DNA of 7,780 bases, taken from positions 1-7,780 of the forward strand of contig DITF01000071.1 in NCBI GenBank assembly GCA_002422125.1, written 5' to 3'. Under the pieces are notes generated by a model. That model was given only the letters and a program-made list of their open reading frames with translations, was not told where the DNA came from and did not search any database. Each line of letters begins with the position of its first letter. Position 1 is the stretch's first letter. Both the position numbers and the translations under genes were made by a program. Of this stretch, positions 1-7,010 are shown piece by piece. The stretch comes from a bacterium UBP17_UBA6191 (lineage in GTDB: Bacteria; Muiribacteriota; UBA6191).

Positions 1-564
1 TTCCTTCAGAAAATCAACAGATTCCGAATTGATGTACAGGGTAATCTCTGTGCCATGTCCCTCAAAGTCACTGATCTCATCAAGAGTGTAGCTTGTGGAG
101 CCATCACAGGACCAGCATACCGCAACTTCGCCTTCACGAAAGGACCGGGAACGAACCTCTACCTTGTCAGCCACCATAAATGAAGAATAAAAGCCCAATC
201 CAAAATGCCCAATAATCTGCTGGGTTTCCTGAGCACCTTTATACTTATTCACAAATTCTGTGGCCCCAGAAAAAGCAACCTCGGCAATGTAGCGTTTGAT
301 CTCATCTCCACTCATGCCCAAGCCGTTATCACGAATACGGATGGTTTTGTTAGGTTCATCAATACTGACCTGAATTTTGTAATCCACATCTTTTTGAGAG
401 GCTTCATTAGTCAGTGACAGGTGTTTGTGTTTGGTAATTGCATCCATGGCATTTGATACCAGCTCACGAATGAAAATGTCATGTTCGGAATAAAGCCACT
501 TCTTAATAATTGGTAAGATGTTCTCGGCGGTGACAGATATTTTTCCTTCTTCATGAATGCTCAT
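1..564 (-). CDS. htpG: Molecular chaperone HtpG (Hsp90), N-terminal part, cut by the window edge
   Basis: This is the ATP-dependent cytosolic Hsp90 chaperone, which helps fold and remodel client proteins as a homodimer. The 188 visible codons cover most of the N-terminal GHKL (Bergerat-fold) ATPase domain. The start reads MSIHEEGKI. The first ATP-site motif, RELVSNAMDAITK, lies at residues 33-45, with E34 as the expected catalytic glutamate and N38 and D41 contacting nucleotide or Mg. DNGLGM at 79-84 is the second motif, IAEVAFSGATEF at 93-104 is the lid region, and GHFGLGFYSSFMVADKV at 119-135 is the glycine-rich motif. GHGTEITLYI at 169-178 follows. The middle and C-terminal domains, about 430 more residues, lie outside the window. 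The ATG at 564-562 is supported by a GGAGG (complement of 574-578) nine bases upstream. The large TPR gene lies upstream on the same strand, 163 bases away with no clear terminator between, so read-through is possible. No CIRCE operator is visible. The identification is near certain. Confidence 0.97.
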   Translation of the reverse strand, partial: MSIHEEGKISVTAENILPIIKKWLYSEHDIFIRELVSNAMDAITKHKHLSLTNEASQKDVDYKIQVSIDEPNKTIRIRDNGLGMSGDEIKRYIAEVAFSGATEFVNKYKGAQETQQIIGHFGLGFYSSFMVADKVEVRSRSFREGEVAVCWSCDGSTSYTLDEISDFEGHGTEITLYINSESVDFLKE

Positions 565-573
565 GCCTAAATT

Positions 574-578
574 CCTCC
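574..578 (-). promoter_or_regulatory. Strong ribosome binding site of htpG
   Basis: The minus strand reads GGAGG here, nine bases before the ATG at 564-562. It fixes the htpG start and is consistent with high translation. It contrasts with the large TPR gene, the small TPR gene and the HNH-type gene in this window, which lack a comparable site. Confidence 0.85.
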
Positions 579-641
579 GGTACTAAAAATGCAAATTTGA
601 ATGTATTTTTTGTACTTGAGAAAACTATGCCAAATCGTGGA

Positions 642-692
642 TTTCAACTTGAAACAGAATTTGAGTTTCCATAGCCTTCGCATACAGTATGC
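642..692. repeat. Two 13-base palindromes in the htpG upstream region
   Basis: TTTCAACTTGAAA at 642-654 and GCATACAGTATGC at 680-692 are both perfect inverted repeats around a single central base. Their centres are 38 bases apart. A longer pair, GAAAC (651-655) and GTTTC (665-669), overlaps the first. They lie between the end of the large TPR gene and htpG. They could be operator sites, hairpins in the leader RNA, or chance. Neither is followed by a T tract, so they are not ordinary terminators. Seen directly as sequence; any function is inference. Confidence 0.4.
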
Positions 693-727
693 TCCATGCT
701 CGGATATCCCGTGTTTCCTTTTGAAAC

Positions 728-3700
728 TTATTCGGTAACAAAACGAAAGCTGGTGAAAAACTGATCCAGTGCCTTGGCCAAAGCCAGATACTTTTCCCGT
801 TTATCGGTCTGGGATAAATCAAACATCAGATCCAAAGCCTGCTTGGCGGGAGTGCGCCGCCGGTCGCGTAAAGCGTGCCATATTAAAGCCTCGGTTCGGT
901 AAGGAATCAAGCCACGATACTCCCCAGCCCGTCCAAATGCCAAAGCCGCGTTTTTATGCTGGCCGGTCACAAGAAGCACTAATCCTAGTCTTAACATGGT
1001 CTCAAAATCAGTGGGGGCCCGTCGGGCTGTCTCTGTCTGGATAAAAAAGATCGCCTTTAAGATGCGGTTTGGAGGTATCACAATTTCTTTGGGAAGTTGT
1101 TCGATATAAGCCCGTCCATTGGCAAAAATCCCCTTATGAAAAGCCAGGTGGGCCTGCATCATGAGAGTCAGATGTTTATAGTGCTCAAAAGGCTCCACCA
1201 CCGCCAAAAGCTTTTCCAAATCTACATAACGACCCTCAAGCAGCAATATGGCCAAAATCCCAATAAATGCCTCATCTGCACTTTGGGGCCTGTAACTCGC
1301 GGCCTCCTGTAAAATGTCCAAAGCCTGACTGATTTGTCCTTCGTAAACAACCTTCTCAGCTCTTTTCATGGCCCCTTCTAAAAGTGCCTGACTTTTTTCA
1401 TCCCATTCTGCGGCAATTTCCTGCTGTCGGGAAATTTCAGTTGTGCCCAAGTATCTTTCTTGTGACGAGGTCCTTTGCCTCAACCAAGCATCGTAAGAAC
1501 TCAACACAGCCTTAGGATCCTTTTTGGCTAATACCTGATCCACTCTCTTCCAGGCCGCAATAAAATCCCCGTCTTTTCTAGATGCCCCCACATAGGTGGG
1601 AGTGGGGGGATTACGAACTAAATCCTTGGTTTTGGGCATTTTGCTATAATTAATTTGTTCCTCGGGAACTGGTACGACCGATTTGTCCGGGGGTATGGGA
1701 ATGGGCTTTAAGGCTTCTACTCCCTTGGGATAACGAATGGCTACATCCAGATAACGATAGTTGCCAAGCTGCAAAATTCCCAAAGACTTTTGCCAAAACT
1801 CGGTTCGGCCTTCTGTGGTGGCAAGGCGGTAATATATTTGACCCAGAAGAATTTGAATTCTATCCCCAAAAGGCGTTTTACGATCTGGTCTTTTGGAAAA
1901 CCCCTCCAGCATTTCTAAAGCCTCAGGTTCTCTTCGCGAATGCAAATAAAGCAGGGCCTTATGGTACACAGCCCACTCATCTGCAGGATTTATCTCAATA
2001 AATCTGGAAAAAGCATCCAGAATGGGGCCAAGGCTATCGGCAAATGGAATCACGGTGGAAACTCTTTTCATTCGTTCCCAATAAATCAGACTCTGATCGA
2101 TTTTTCCCTGCCTGAAGGCAATTTCTGCCAAGGAATTTAAACTGCGGTAATCGTAAGGACTGCGATACACCGAATCCTCAAAATACTCCTCGGCCTGTTC
2201 CTCACGATCCACTAAAAGATTCAAAACACCTAGGATGAATCTCAGTTCCGAATCCTCAGAGTCGGCCTCCAAACGAGCCTCAAGATCATAAATTACTTCC
2301 AGGGTCTTACCCGCAACAACCTTGTCCACAGAAAACTCGATCTTTTGCCGAGTTTCAGCCCGTTTTTCATAACCCTTCAGAGGTTGTAAACTCCTGGGAA
2401 ATTTACTGGAATCCAGATTTAACCCGGCTACCTTACCCATATCAGCCAATAGTCGTCTGGCAAAATCCACAATATCGGGATTGTCCCCCCCGCGCTTGGC
2501 GGCCATCAGCAAAGCATTTTCCCCATCTCTTGGTTTACCGTCGCGAATCAGCGCCAGACCGCGAAACAAATCAACCCTACCCCAAGGGTATCCAGCCACC
2601 TTAGCATCCTCAAATTTGTGGGCCGCAAAAGAAAAAGACTTGCTACGAAAATAGGCCATCCCCAGACGATAATGATGCTCCCCTACCGATGGATCAATAG
2701 CTATTGCTCTCTGATATGCCAATATGGCCCGATCCAGTTGATTTCTCTGATAAAAATACCAGCCAAATGCTGCCTGGGTTTCAGAAGAATCCGGCTGCAA
2801 GGCTTTTAACTTTTCAAGCACCGTGACGGCCTGCGCAAAATCCCCTCTGGTACTCAGATACCAGATTTTTCCCACCAAGGCCGGAACATAGTCAGGGGTT
2901 AATTCCAGCACCTTATCAAAGAAAAATTCAGCTAAAACCGGTTGGGACAGTTCCTGATAGGCTCGGGCCAACCAAAACGGTATCTCCATGACATCTTTGT
3001 GTTCCGCATATTGTAAACGAAGCTCCTCAACAATCTTTTGAAATTGTCCTTCGCGAAACCAGCGTCTGACATAGGCTACAATTTCAGCAATTCCAAAAAT
3101 GCGCTCCTGTTCCTCAATGCTCAGAGTCTGAAAATATTCATCGCGCTTTTTAAGCAATGGATCGGACTGAGCCAGCACTAGCTTGGCCTCCTCGTTAAAA
3201 ACATGATCAATGTTTAACAAAGCCTCAGTATGCAATGACCAGTCTGCTTGAGTATTCTCAATCACCTTACGAAAAGAAATCAAAGCTTCTGAATATTGTT
3301 TCAACTCCGTCTGAATCTGCCCTAAGCGATAATAACTAACGGCATCGGCTGGATTTTGTAAAATGGCCTGGCGCATGGCAATTTTTGCCTGATCATAGTG
3401 TTTCTCACGATATAGAATCTCCCCCCTTCGTGTGTAAAGAAGCGAAATCATGGCCTGAAAATGATTCGCCGCCGTCGCCAGAATCTGGCCCCCGTTCAAA
3501 TCACCATCTTGGATGGTTTTTAAGGCCGACTCCCGCAGGCGACTACTTAAACTGCTTAAATTTCCAAGCATGGAATTTGTCGATTTTAAGGTTGATTCAT
3601 AGCGCCGTCTTTCCAGCCATACCTTATTTCTGTTGATGGTAAAAACGAAAACTCCAGGAAAGCGTTTGTCCAGTGTGGCGAATCTATCAAAGGCCAGCAC

Positions 3701-4471
3701 CTCGCCCTTCCTGACAAAATGTACCACCCCTATGGCATTCTGCACCGTAGCCATTGCCTGCTCAGCCTTTAATCTCTCCTGCTTTAAGCTTTGTAAAGCC
3801 ACAGACTCACTGACCCCCACCATTTTTTTGCGCACATTCACCAAATTGGAGTTATACACCTTCTCTAGTCTTTCCAACTCCAGCAATACCTGATTCCACT
3901 GTCCTAGCCTAGAATAAATGCGAATCAGCCAACGGGTAACAAAAATATGTATCTCCTGATCGACCCCCATTTCCCTGGCCATTTCCAATCTTTGCCTTGA
4001 GTGATCGGGATACCCTTCCAACTCATACAAACGGGCAAGATTAAATAAAAGATAGAGATTGTGTGGCTCGGTCTTCTCCAATTTCTGCAAGACTTGAATT
4101 GCCTCGCGAAGATGACCATTCTGAACATATTGCCTGGCATAACCGCCCTCTTTTTTAGGCAGGACATCATAGCGCAACTGATAATCTTCTCCTGGAAACA
4201 TGGGAGCCCTGAATATCTGCGTAGGGTCATCACTTAAAATGGCCTTGTTATCGGTCAGGGAAAACACCCACAAATCCTGAGGGTCTTTACGCTTCTTTTT
4301 AAGAAATTCCAGCACAGCCTCAACCCAAATTGAGTCTTCAATCGGCGTCTTCCGCACCAGATCCTCTAAATCATCTACGCTTCCTGTAGCTAAAATTGCC
4401 TGTGCCTGAGAATTGCTCCAGCCCGTGGAGTACAAAGACAAGAGAATCAAAAAAATGCGTAAAATTGTCAT
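728..4471 (-). CDS. Large exported tetratricopeptide-repeat protein, about 1247 residues
   Basis: I do not recognise a named orthologue. The longest frame opens with a TTG at 4486-4484, but I prefer the ATG at 4471-4469, five codons in. It gives a classical signal peptide (basic R, then a hydrophobic IFLILLSLYS stretch) ending at an AQA site, so the mature protein should be periplasmic or outer-membrane associated. There is no lipobox. Counting from the TTG, TPR-like helix pairs are clearest at about 124-157, 350-417, 501-636 (four in a row, with the typical AILAYQRAIAIDPS pattern), 742-809, 838-868 and 1163-1196. Residues 225-320 look helical, possibly coiled coil. Residues 927-965 form a proline-rich linker that splits the protein into two repeat blocks. 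No catalytic motif is visible. TPR proteins of this kind normally scaffold protein complexes, and in the envelope such complexes often serve motility, secretion or surface assembly; which one applies here is unknown. htpG lies 163 bases downstream on the same strand, and a smaller TPR gene is divergent. The start lacks a good Shine-Dalgarno sequence. Confidence 0.9.
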   Translation of the reverse strand: MTILRIFLILLSLYSTGWSNSQAQAILATGSVDDLEDLVRKTPIEDSIWVEAVLEFLKKKRKDPQDLWVFSLTDNKAILSDDPTQIFRAPMFPGEDYQLRYDVLPKKEGGYARQYVQNGHLREAIQVLQKLEKTEPHNLYLLFNLARLYELEGYPDHSRQRLEMAREMGVDQEIHIFVTRWLIRIYSRLGQWNQVLLELERLEKVYNSNLVNVRKKMVGVSESVALQSLKQERLKAEQAMATVQNAIGVVHFVRKGEVLAFDRFATLDKRFPGVFVFTINRNKVWLERRRYESTLKSTNSMLGNLSSLSSRLRESALKTIQDGDLNGGQILATAANHFQAMISLLYTRRGEILYREKHYDQAKIAMRQAILQNPADAVSYYRLGQIQTELKQYSEALISFRKVIENTQADWSLHTEALLNIDHVFNEEAKLVLAQSDPLLKKRDEYFQTLSIEEQERIFGIAEIVAYVRRWFREGQFQKIVEELRLQYAEHKDVMEIPFWLARAYQELSQPVLAEFFFDKVLELTPDYVPALVGKIWYLSTRGDFAQAVTVLEKLKALQPDSSETQAAFGWYFYQRNQLDRAILAYQRAIAIDPSVGEHHYRLGMAYFRSKSFSFAAHKFEDAKVAGYPWGRVDLFRGLALIRDGKPRDGENALLMAAKRGGDNPDIVDFARRLLADMGKVAGLNLDSSKFPRSLQPLKGYEKRAETRQKIEFSVDKVVAGKTLEVIYDLEARLEADSEDSELRFILGVLNLLVDREEQAEEYFEDSVYRSPYDYRSLNSLAEIAFRQGKIDQSLIYWERMKRVSTVIPFADSLGPILDAFSRFIEINPADEWAVYHKALLYLHSRREPEALEMLEGFSKRPDRKTPFGDRIQILLGQIYYRLATTEGRTEFWQKSLGILQLGNYRYLDVAIRYPKGVEALKPIPIPPDKSVVPVPEEQINYSKMPKTKDLVRNPPTPTYVGASRKDGDFIAAWKRVDQVLAKKDPKAVLSSYDAWLRQRTSSQERYLGTTEISRQQEIAAEWDEKSQALLEGAMKRAEKVVYEGQISQALDILQEAASYRPQSADEAFIGILAILLLEGRYVDLEKLLAVVEPFEHYKHLTLMMQAHLAFHKGIFANGRAYIEQLPKEIVIPPNRILKAIFFIQTETARRAPTDFETMLRLGLVLLVTGQHKNAALAFGRAGEYRGLIPYRTEALIWHALRDRRRTPAKQALDLMFDLSQTDKREKYLALAKALDQFFTSFRFVTE

Positions 4472-4490
4472 AACATTCTGTGCCAAAGCT

Positions 4491-4519
4491 AATCTATCTC
4501 AGATCAGTTTGATTTCCAA
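4491..4519 (-). promoter_or_regulatory. Candidate sigma70-type promoter of the large TPR gene
   Basis: On the minus strand TTGGAA (4519-4514, four of six to TTGACA) is followed after exactly 17 bases by TAGATT (4496-4491, four of six to TATAAT). Transcription would start near 4484. That makes the TTG at 4486 an unlikely start codon and leaves a leader of about 13 bases before the ATG at 4471. The call rests on spacing and position; each box alone is only moderate. Confidence 0.45.
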
Positions 4520-4536
4520 ATGCTTTGCACTGGTAG

Positions 4537-4565
4537 TTGCAGGAATTCATCAACTTGTTTAAGAT
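4537..4565 (+). promoter_or_regulatory. Candidate promoter of the small TPR gene, placing the transcript start at the ATG
   Basis: TTGCAG (4537-4542, three of six) and TAAGAT (4560-4565, four of six) are separated by 17 bases. Only six bases separate the -10 box from the ATG at 4572, so the predicted transcript begins at or within a base or two of the start codon. No Shine-Dalgarno sequence is present upstream. The -35 box lies 17 bases from that of the divergent promoter, so polymerases at the two promoters would crowd each other. Confidence 0.4.
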
Positions 4566-4571
4566 TCTTCC

Positions 4572-5147
4572 ATGCTTCAAGAAACCTCATCTCCCAACCG
4601 CAAAGAGATATTTGAACTGCTGGAACTCTTACACACCAACAAAGCCTCCGAAGGGTTTAATGGTTTAAGACGAATTGTGATGGAATTTCCCCACTCCACA
4701 GTCTGTGATGACGCTCTCTATTTTATGGGTGTTTTTTATGCTCATAAAAGCCAAAACGACAAAGCCTTAGCCTGTATGCAAAGGCTGATTCGCACCTGGC
4801 CCACTTCCAACATGATTCGATTTGCCAAAGCCTGGCAAGAAAGACTCTCCCAAAACTCTGCTCCTGAATTGCCCGAATTTCTTCACTGTGAAGATGCCTT
4901 CTTAAACCAAAATCTCTTTGTGGCCGATCGCCTGCTCAAAGACTTCACTGAAAAACACCCCAAGTCGGTTCTAGCCGACAACGCCCTCCTGCTTCGAGCC
5001 ATCCTCTGGAAAAACCACGCCGAATTCAGCGGTGAAAAAGAAGGCCTGGAAATGCATCAAACCCTGATACAACAGATTTTGCAGGATTATCCCAACAGTG
5101 ACGCGGCGGGGTTTGTTAGACAATCCCAACAAAGTGTTGGGGTTTGA
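4572..5147 (+). CDS. Small TPR-like helical-repeat protein, 191 residues, cytoplasmic
   Basis: Not recognised as a named gene. The sequence is helical with a repeated pattern of aromatic-Pro-x-Ser followed by an Asp/Ala-rich helix: FPHSTVCDDALYFMG at residues 39-53, WPTSN at 76-80, HPKSVLADNALLLRA at 129-143 and YPNSDAAGF at 173-181. This is the style of TPR_6-type repeats seen in YbgF/CpoB and BamD, which bind partner proteins. Unlike those, there is no signal peptide or lipobox, so the protein should act in the cytoplasm. The start is well constrained: an in-frame TAA at 4560-4562 lies four codons upstream, and the next in-frame ATG (codon 37) would remove most of the first repeat. There is no Shine-Dalgarno sequence and a -10-like box ends six bases before the ATG, suggesting a leaderless message. 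The gene is divergent from the large TPR gene across 85 bases, and a possible functional link between the two is inference. The MBL gene starts 68 bases downstream on the same strand. Confidence 0.82.
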   Translation: MLQETSSPNRKEIFELLELLHTNKASEGFNGLRRIVMEFPHSTVCDDALYFMGVFYAHKSQNDKALACMQRLIRTWPTSNMIRFAKAWQERLSQNSAPELPEFLHCEDAFLNQNLFVADRLLKDFTEKHPKSVLADNALLLRAILWKNHAEFSGEKEGLEMHQTLIQQILQDYPNSDAAGFVRQSQQSVGV

Positions 5148-5149
5148 TT
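5122..5149 (+). terminator. Possible intrinsic terminator overlapping the 3' end of the small TPR gene
   Basis: The stem pairs 5125-5131 (CCCAACA) with 5135-5141 (TGTTGGG) around a three-base loop AAG. It extends to ten pairs with one T-G wobble and two A-T pairs (5122-5124 with 5142-5144). The sequence after it, TTGATTAGATT, is T-rich but interrupted, so the terminator would be leaky. The hairpin covers the last codons of the gene and abuts the TGA at 5145-5147, so translating ribosomes would interfere with its folding. Confidence 0.45.
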
Positions 5150-5200
5150 AGATTCCATTCATCTCTGCAACAGTAATTGCAACACTTCACAGCACAGGAC

Positions 5201-5208
5201 GAGGGAGG
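5201..5208 (+). promoter_or_regulatory. Strong ribosome binding site that decides the MBL gene start
   Basis: GAGGGAGG ends seven bases before the ATG at 5216-5218, with a run of T between. It shows that translation starts at 5216 rather than at the in-frame TTG at 5177, which has no such site. Confidence 0.85.
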
Positions 5209-5215
5209 TTTTTTT

Positions 5216-6709
5216 ATGGAACTATGCAAGAGTTGCGAATCAATGCGCAGTCGTTTCCCGACCACACCACCACTGAGCCACTGCCTCAAATTTCACCCAG
5301 TGGGTCAAGGGCAATTTTCATCTGGCATAATATCCAATACCGAAGATTCCTTTCGCTATGTTTACGACTGTGGCACGGTTAGTAAACAGAAGTTCCTGAA
5401 TGAAGCCATAAATGACCTGTTCGGCTGTGAAATCTGTAAACAGGCGACGAGTCTTGAACTAGATATGGTCGTAATATCTCATTTTGACGAAGACCACATA
5501 AGTGGTCTTAAACAGCTACTCATGAGATTTCAAGTCAATACCCTACTACTTCCTCTCACATCATTGGATCAGAGGCTCGCAGCAGCATTCGCTAAAGGTG
5601 TTAATGTCAGTGGACAATACATGCGGTTCTTAATTGATCCCGTCGCTTATGTCAATTCGTTGCCCCACCCGCCGAAATGTATAATTTTAGTACCCCCATC
5701 AAACATTGCAGACCTAAACAAAGGAAAGCTCACTGGGGATTCCGGTTTAAGTAAAGACGAACCTTCCAACCCTGCAGATAAGAAATTGCCCGGGGGGCTA
5801 TCATCAACAGATCTGGAACGGATTGCGGACAACAGCCCTCAATCTCCTCGAACCTTGAAAGTAGGCGGAAAACTTACTCTCAAGAATTCCCTCAAGAAAG
5901 TGTTTTTTGAGTTCATTCCGTACAACGATCCATCGTTATACAAATCTATAGACGGCCCATTTCTAGAGCGGGTAAAGCTAAAACAAAACTACTTGATCGC
6001 TTTATCTAAGCAAGCTAAGAAATATGACATTTGTCTAGGATGCTTTCGTAAGCTTTCAAAATATTTCGCCCCCCAAGAAATTGACCATCTGTCCCTAATA
6101 GCTGGATGCTTACTATGTCAAATGCAGACCTGCATAAAAGAACTCCAAACTGAATACAACAAACAATTTGGGAAAAGTAAGAAAAACCTGATTTCCTTGT
6201 TTCTATATGCCGGTCCGACTCAAGCAGTCTCCAAGGTCTTGTACCAGGTCGCAAGTCAACATCCAACCCCAGTTACACTTCAAATTCTTCCCATCGCCGC
6301 CTTCCTTACCTGCAAAGAAAAAATGGTTCATTACCCTTTGTTCCCCTCCCCCAAAGTTGAGCCAGTAGAGCTTGCTGTTGAGAAACCCTCCGTTCTATTT
6401 ACAGGTGATGGCTATCTAGATGAGCCTGAAAAGCTAGAACTTCTCCACGGATATTTTGAAAATCGCCTAGCCAAAATTGGTTGTTTACAAGTCATGCATC
6501 ATGGTTCACAAAAGAACTGGTGTGAGGAAGTTACAAATCTAATCAAGCCTGAACTCAGTGTTTTCTGTACAAACGGCCAATATAATCATCCACATGGTGA
6601 TGTATTTCGGTCTTTCGAAAAATACTCACCTGTGATAGTGAATACGCAGGTCTCAGTCACATTTTGCTCCTATTCAAGGACTCGTAAGAACAGATTAAAG
6701 AGAAGGTAA
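5216..6709 (+). CDS. Cysteine-rich MBL-fold hydrolase, ComEC-like soluble type, 497 residues
   Basis: A metallo-beta-lactamase-fold protein resembling the C-terminal hydrolase domain of ComEC/Rec2, but standalone, with no membrane segment or signal peptide. In order: HPVGQG at 27-32 and YVYDCGT at 48-54 (first sheet strands), the metal motif HFDEDH at 89-94 inside VISHFDEDHISGL, SLFLYAGP at 327-334, FTGDG at 395-399 with D398 as bridging metal ligand, HHGS at 428-431, and NHPHGD at 457-462. The second His of the usual HxHxDH is Asp (D91), a substitution also seen in ComEC-like members. Residues about 150-320 are an insert relative to a minimal fold. There are 17 or so cysteines, with CxxC pairs at 4/7, 71/74, 273/276 and 298/301, so an additional zinc site is plausible. 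Family members hydrolyse phosphodiester or ester bonds, and ComEC-like ones act on nucleic acid; the substrate here is unknown. The gene stands alone between a leaky terminator and a 301-base gap. A role in defence or DNA processing is conceivable but unsupported by neighbours. Confidence 0.88.
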   Translation: MELCKSCESMRSRFPTTPPLSHCLKFHPVGQGQFSSGIISNTEDSFRYVYDCGTVSKQKFLNEAINDLFGCEICKQATSLELDMVVISHFDEDHISGLKQLLMRFQVNTLLLPLTSLDQRLAAAFAKGVNVSGQYMRFLIDPVAYVNSLPHPPKCIILVPPSNIADLNKGKLTGDSGLSKDEPSNPADKKLPGGLSSTDLERIADNSPQSPRTLKVGGKLTLKNSLKKVFFEFIPYNDPSLYKSIDGPFLERVKLKQNYLIALSKQAKKYDICLGCFRKLSKYFAPQEIDHLSLIAGCLLCQMQTCIKELQTEYNKQFGKSKKNLISLFLYAGPTQAVSKVLYQVASQHPTPVTLQILPIAAFLTCKEKMVHYPLFPSPKVEPVELAVEKPSVLFTGDGYLDEPEKLELLHGYFENRLAKIGCLQVMHHGSQKNWCEEVTNLIKPELSVFCTNGQYNHPHGDVFRSFEKYSPVIVNTQVSVTFCSYSRTRKNRLKRR

Positions 6710-6816
6710 CTTCTTAGCACCTGTTTCTGACCAATTGAGGGCAAGGCCTGCGTTCTAGACCCCGCAAAACCAGAAATACAAAACTTCCTCCCTGTCTCAG
6801 AACAGAAAAAATAGCA

Positions 6817-6838
6817 AAAAATTCTTGACAGAATTTTT
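6817..6838. terminator. AT-rich hairpin, possible weak bidirectional terminator
   Basis: AAAAATTCT (6817-6825) and AGAATTTTT (6830-6838) form a perfect nine-pair stem around a TGAC loop. The stem contains only one G-C pair, and its A and T runs would serve as U tracts in either direction. It sits 108 bases past the MBL stop codon. The low GC of the stem makes strong termination doubtful. Confidence 0.35.
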
Positions 6839-6998
6839 GAAGCCACTTGCATTCCAGTTGTAATCCTCCCATAGATCAATGGCTTGGCACCCATATAGTG
6901 GGGCTTATCAAAAAAATCCTAAGCTCTGATCCATTTCTAGTCAAATACATTCAGTTTTCCCCTCAATTTCGCCCCCAGAAAGCCAAAAAACAAGGGGT

Positions 6999-7004
6999 TA
7001 TAAT
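6999..7004 (+). promoter_or_regulatory. Consensus -10 box directly before the HNH-type gene
   Basis: A perfect TATAAT ends six bases before the ATG at 7011, which puts the expected transcript start at the A of the start codon. No -35 match is seen at 16 to 18 bases spacing (the sequence there is around CAGAAA), and there is no TGn extension. An upstream AAGGGG (6992-6997) is 13 bases from the ATG, too far to be a good Shine-Dalgarno site, and would not be in a transcript made from this box. Confidence 0.4.
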
Positions 7005-7010
7005 ATTGGA

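Larger units (their letters stand above)
6710..7010. other. Gene-free stretch between the MBL gene and the HNH-type gene
   Basis: I see no credible gene here on either strand. Short open frames exist but have no Shine-Dalgarno sequence and show no family resemblance. The stretch holds an AT-rich hairpin at 6817-6838, a run of seven A at 6910-6916, and a consensus -10 box just before the next gene. There are no recognisable insertion-sequence ends, tRNA or attachment-site repeats. Confidence 0.6.

Noticed and set aside
565..727. CIRCE (HrcA) or other known heat-shock operator before htpG
   Set aside because: The TTAGCACTC/GAGTGCTAA pattern is absent, and no clear heat-shock promoter pair could be placed with convincing spacing.
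3633..3893. Open frame of 86 codons on the plus strand
   Set aside because: It is antisense to the large TPR gene, with no ribosome binding site and a Thr/Ser/Leu-rich shadow composition.
3925..4233. Open frame of 102 codons on the minus strand
   Set aside because: It lies wholly inside the large TPR gene in another frame, has biased composition and resembles no family; it is a shadow of the real gene.
4472..4486. TTG start adding five residues to the large TPR protein
   Set aside because: The predicted transcript start falls at about 4484, inside this codon, and the ATG at 4471 gives a cleaner signal peptide. It is kept only as an alternative.
5177..5215. Upstream TTG start adding 13 residues to the MBL protein
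   Set aside because: It has no Shine-Dalgarno sequence, while the ATG at 5216 has GAGGGAGG at ideal distance. The added residues would also be encoded by the ribosome binding site itself.
6825..6830. Perfect TTGACA suggesting a -35 box for the HNH-type gene
   Set aside because: The sequence 17 bases on is TGCATT, a poor -10 box, and the TATAAT before the gene is more than 160 bases away. The match also lies in the loop and arm of a hairpin.
6670..6894. Minus-strand frame of 74 codons across the MBL gene end
   Set aside because: It overlaps the real gene end, has no ribosome binding site and no recognisable domain.
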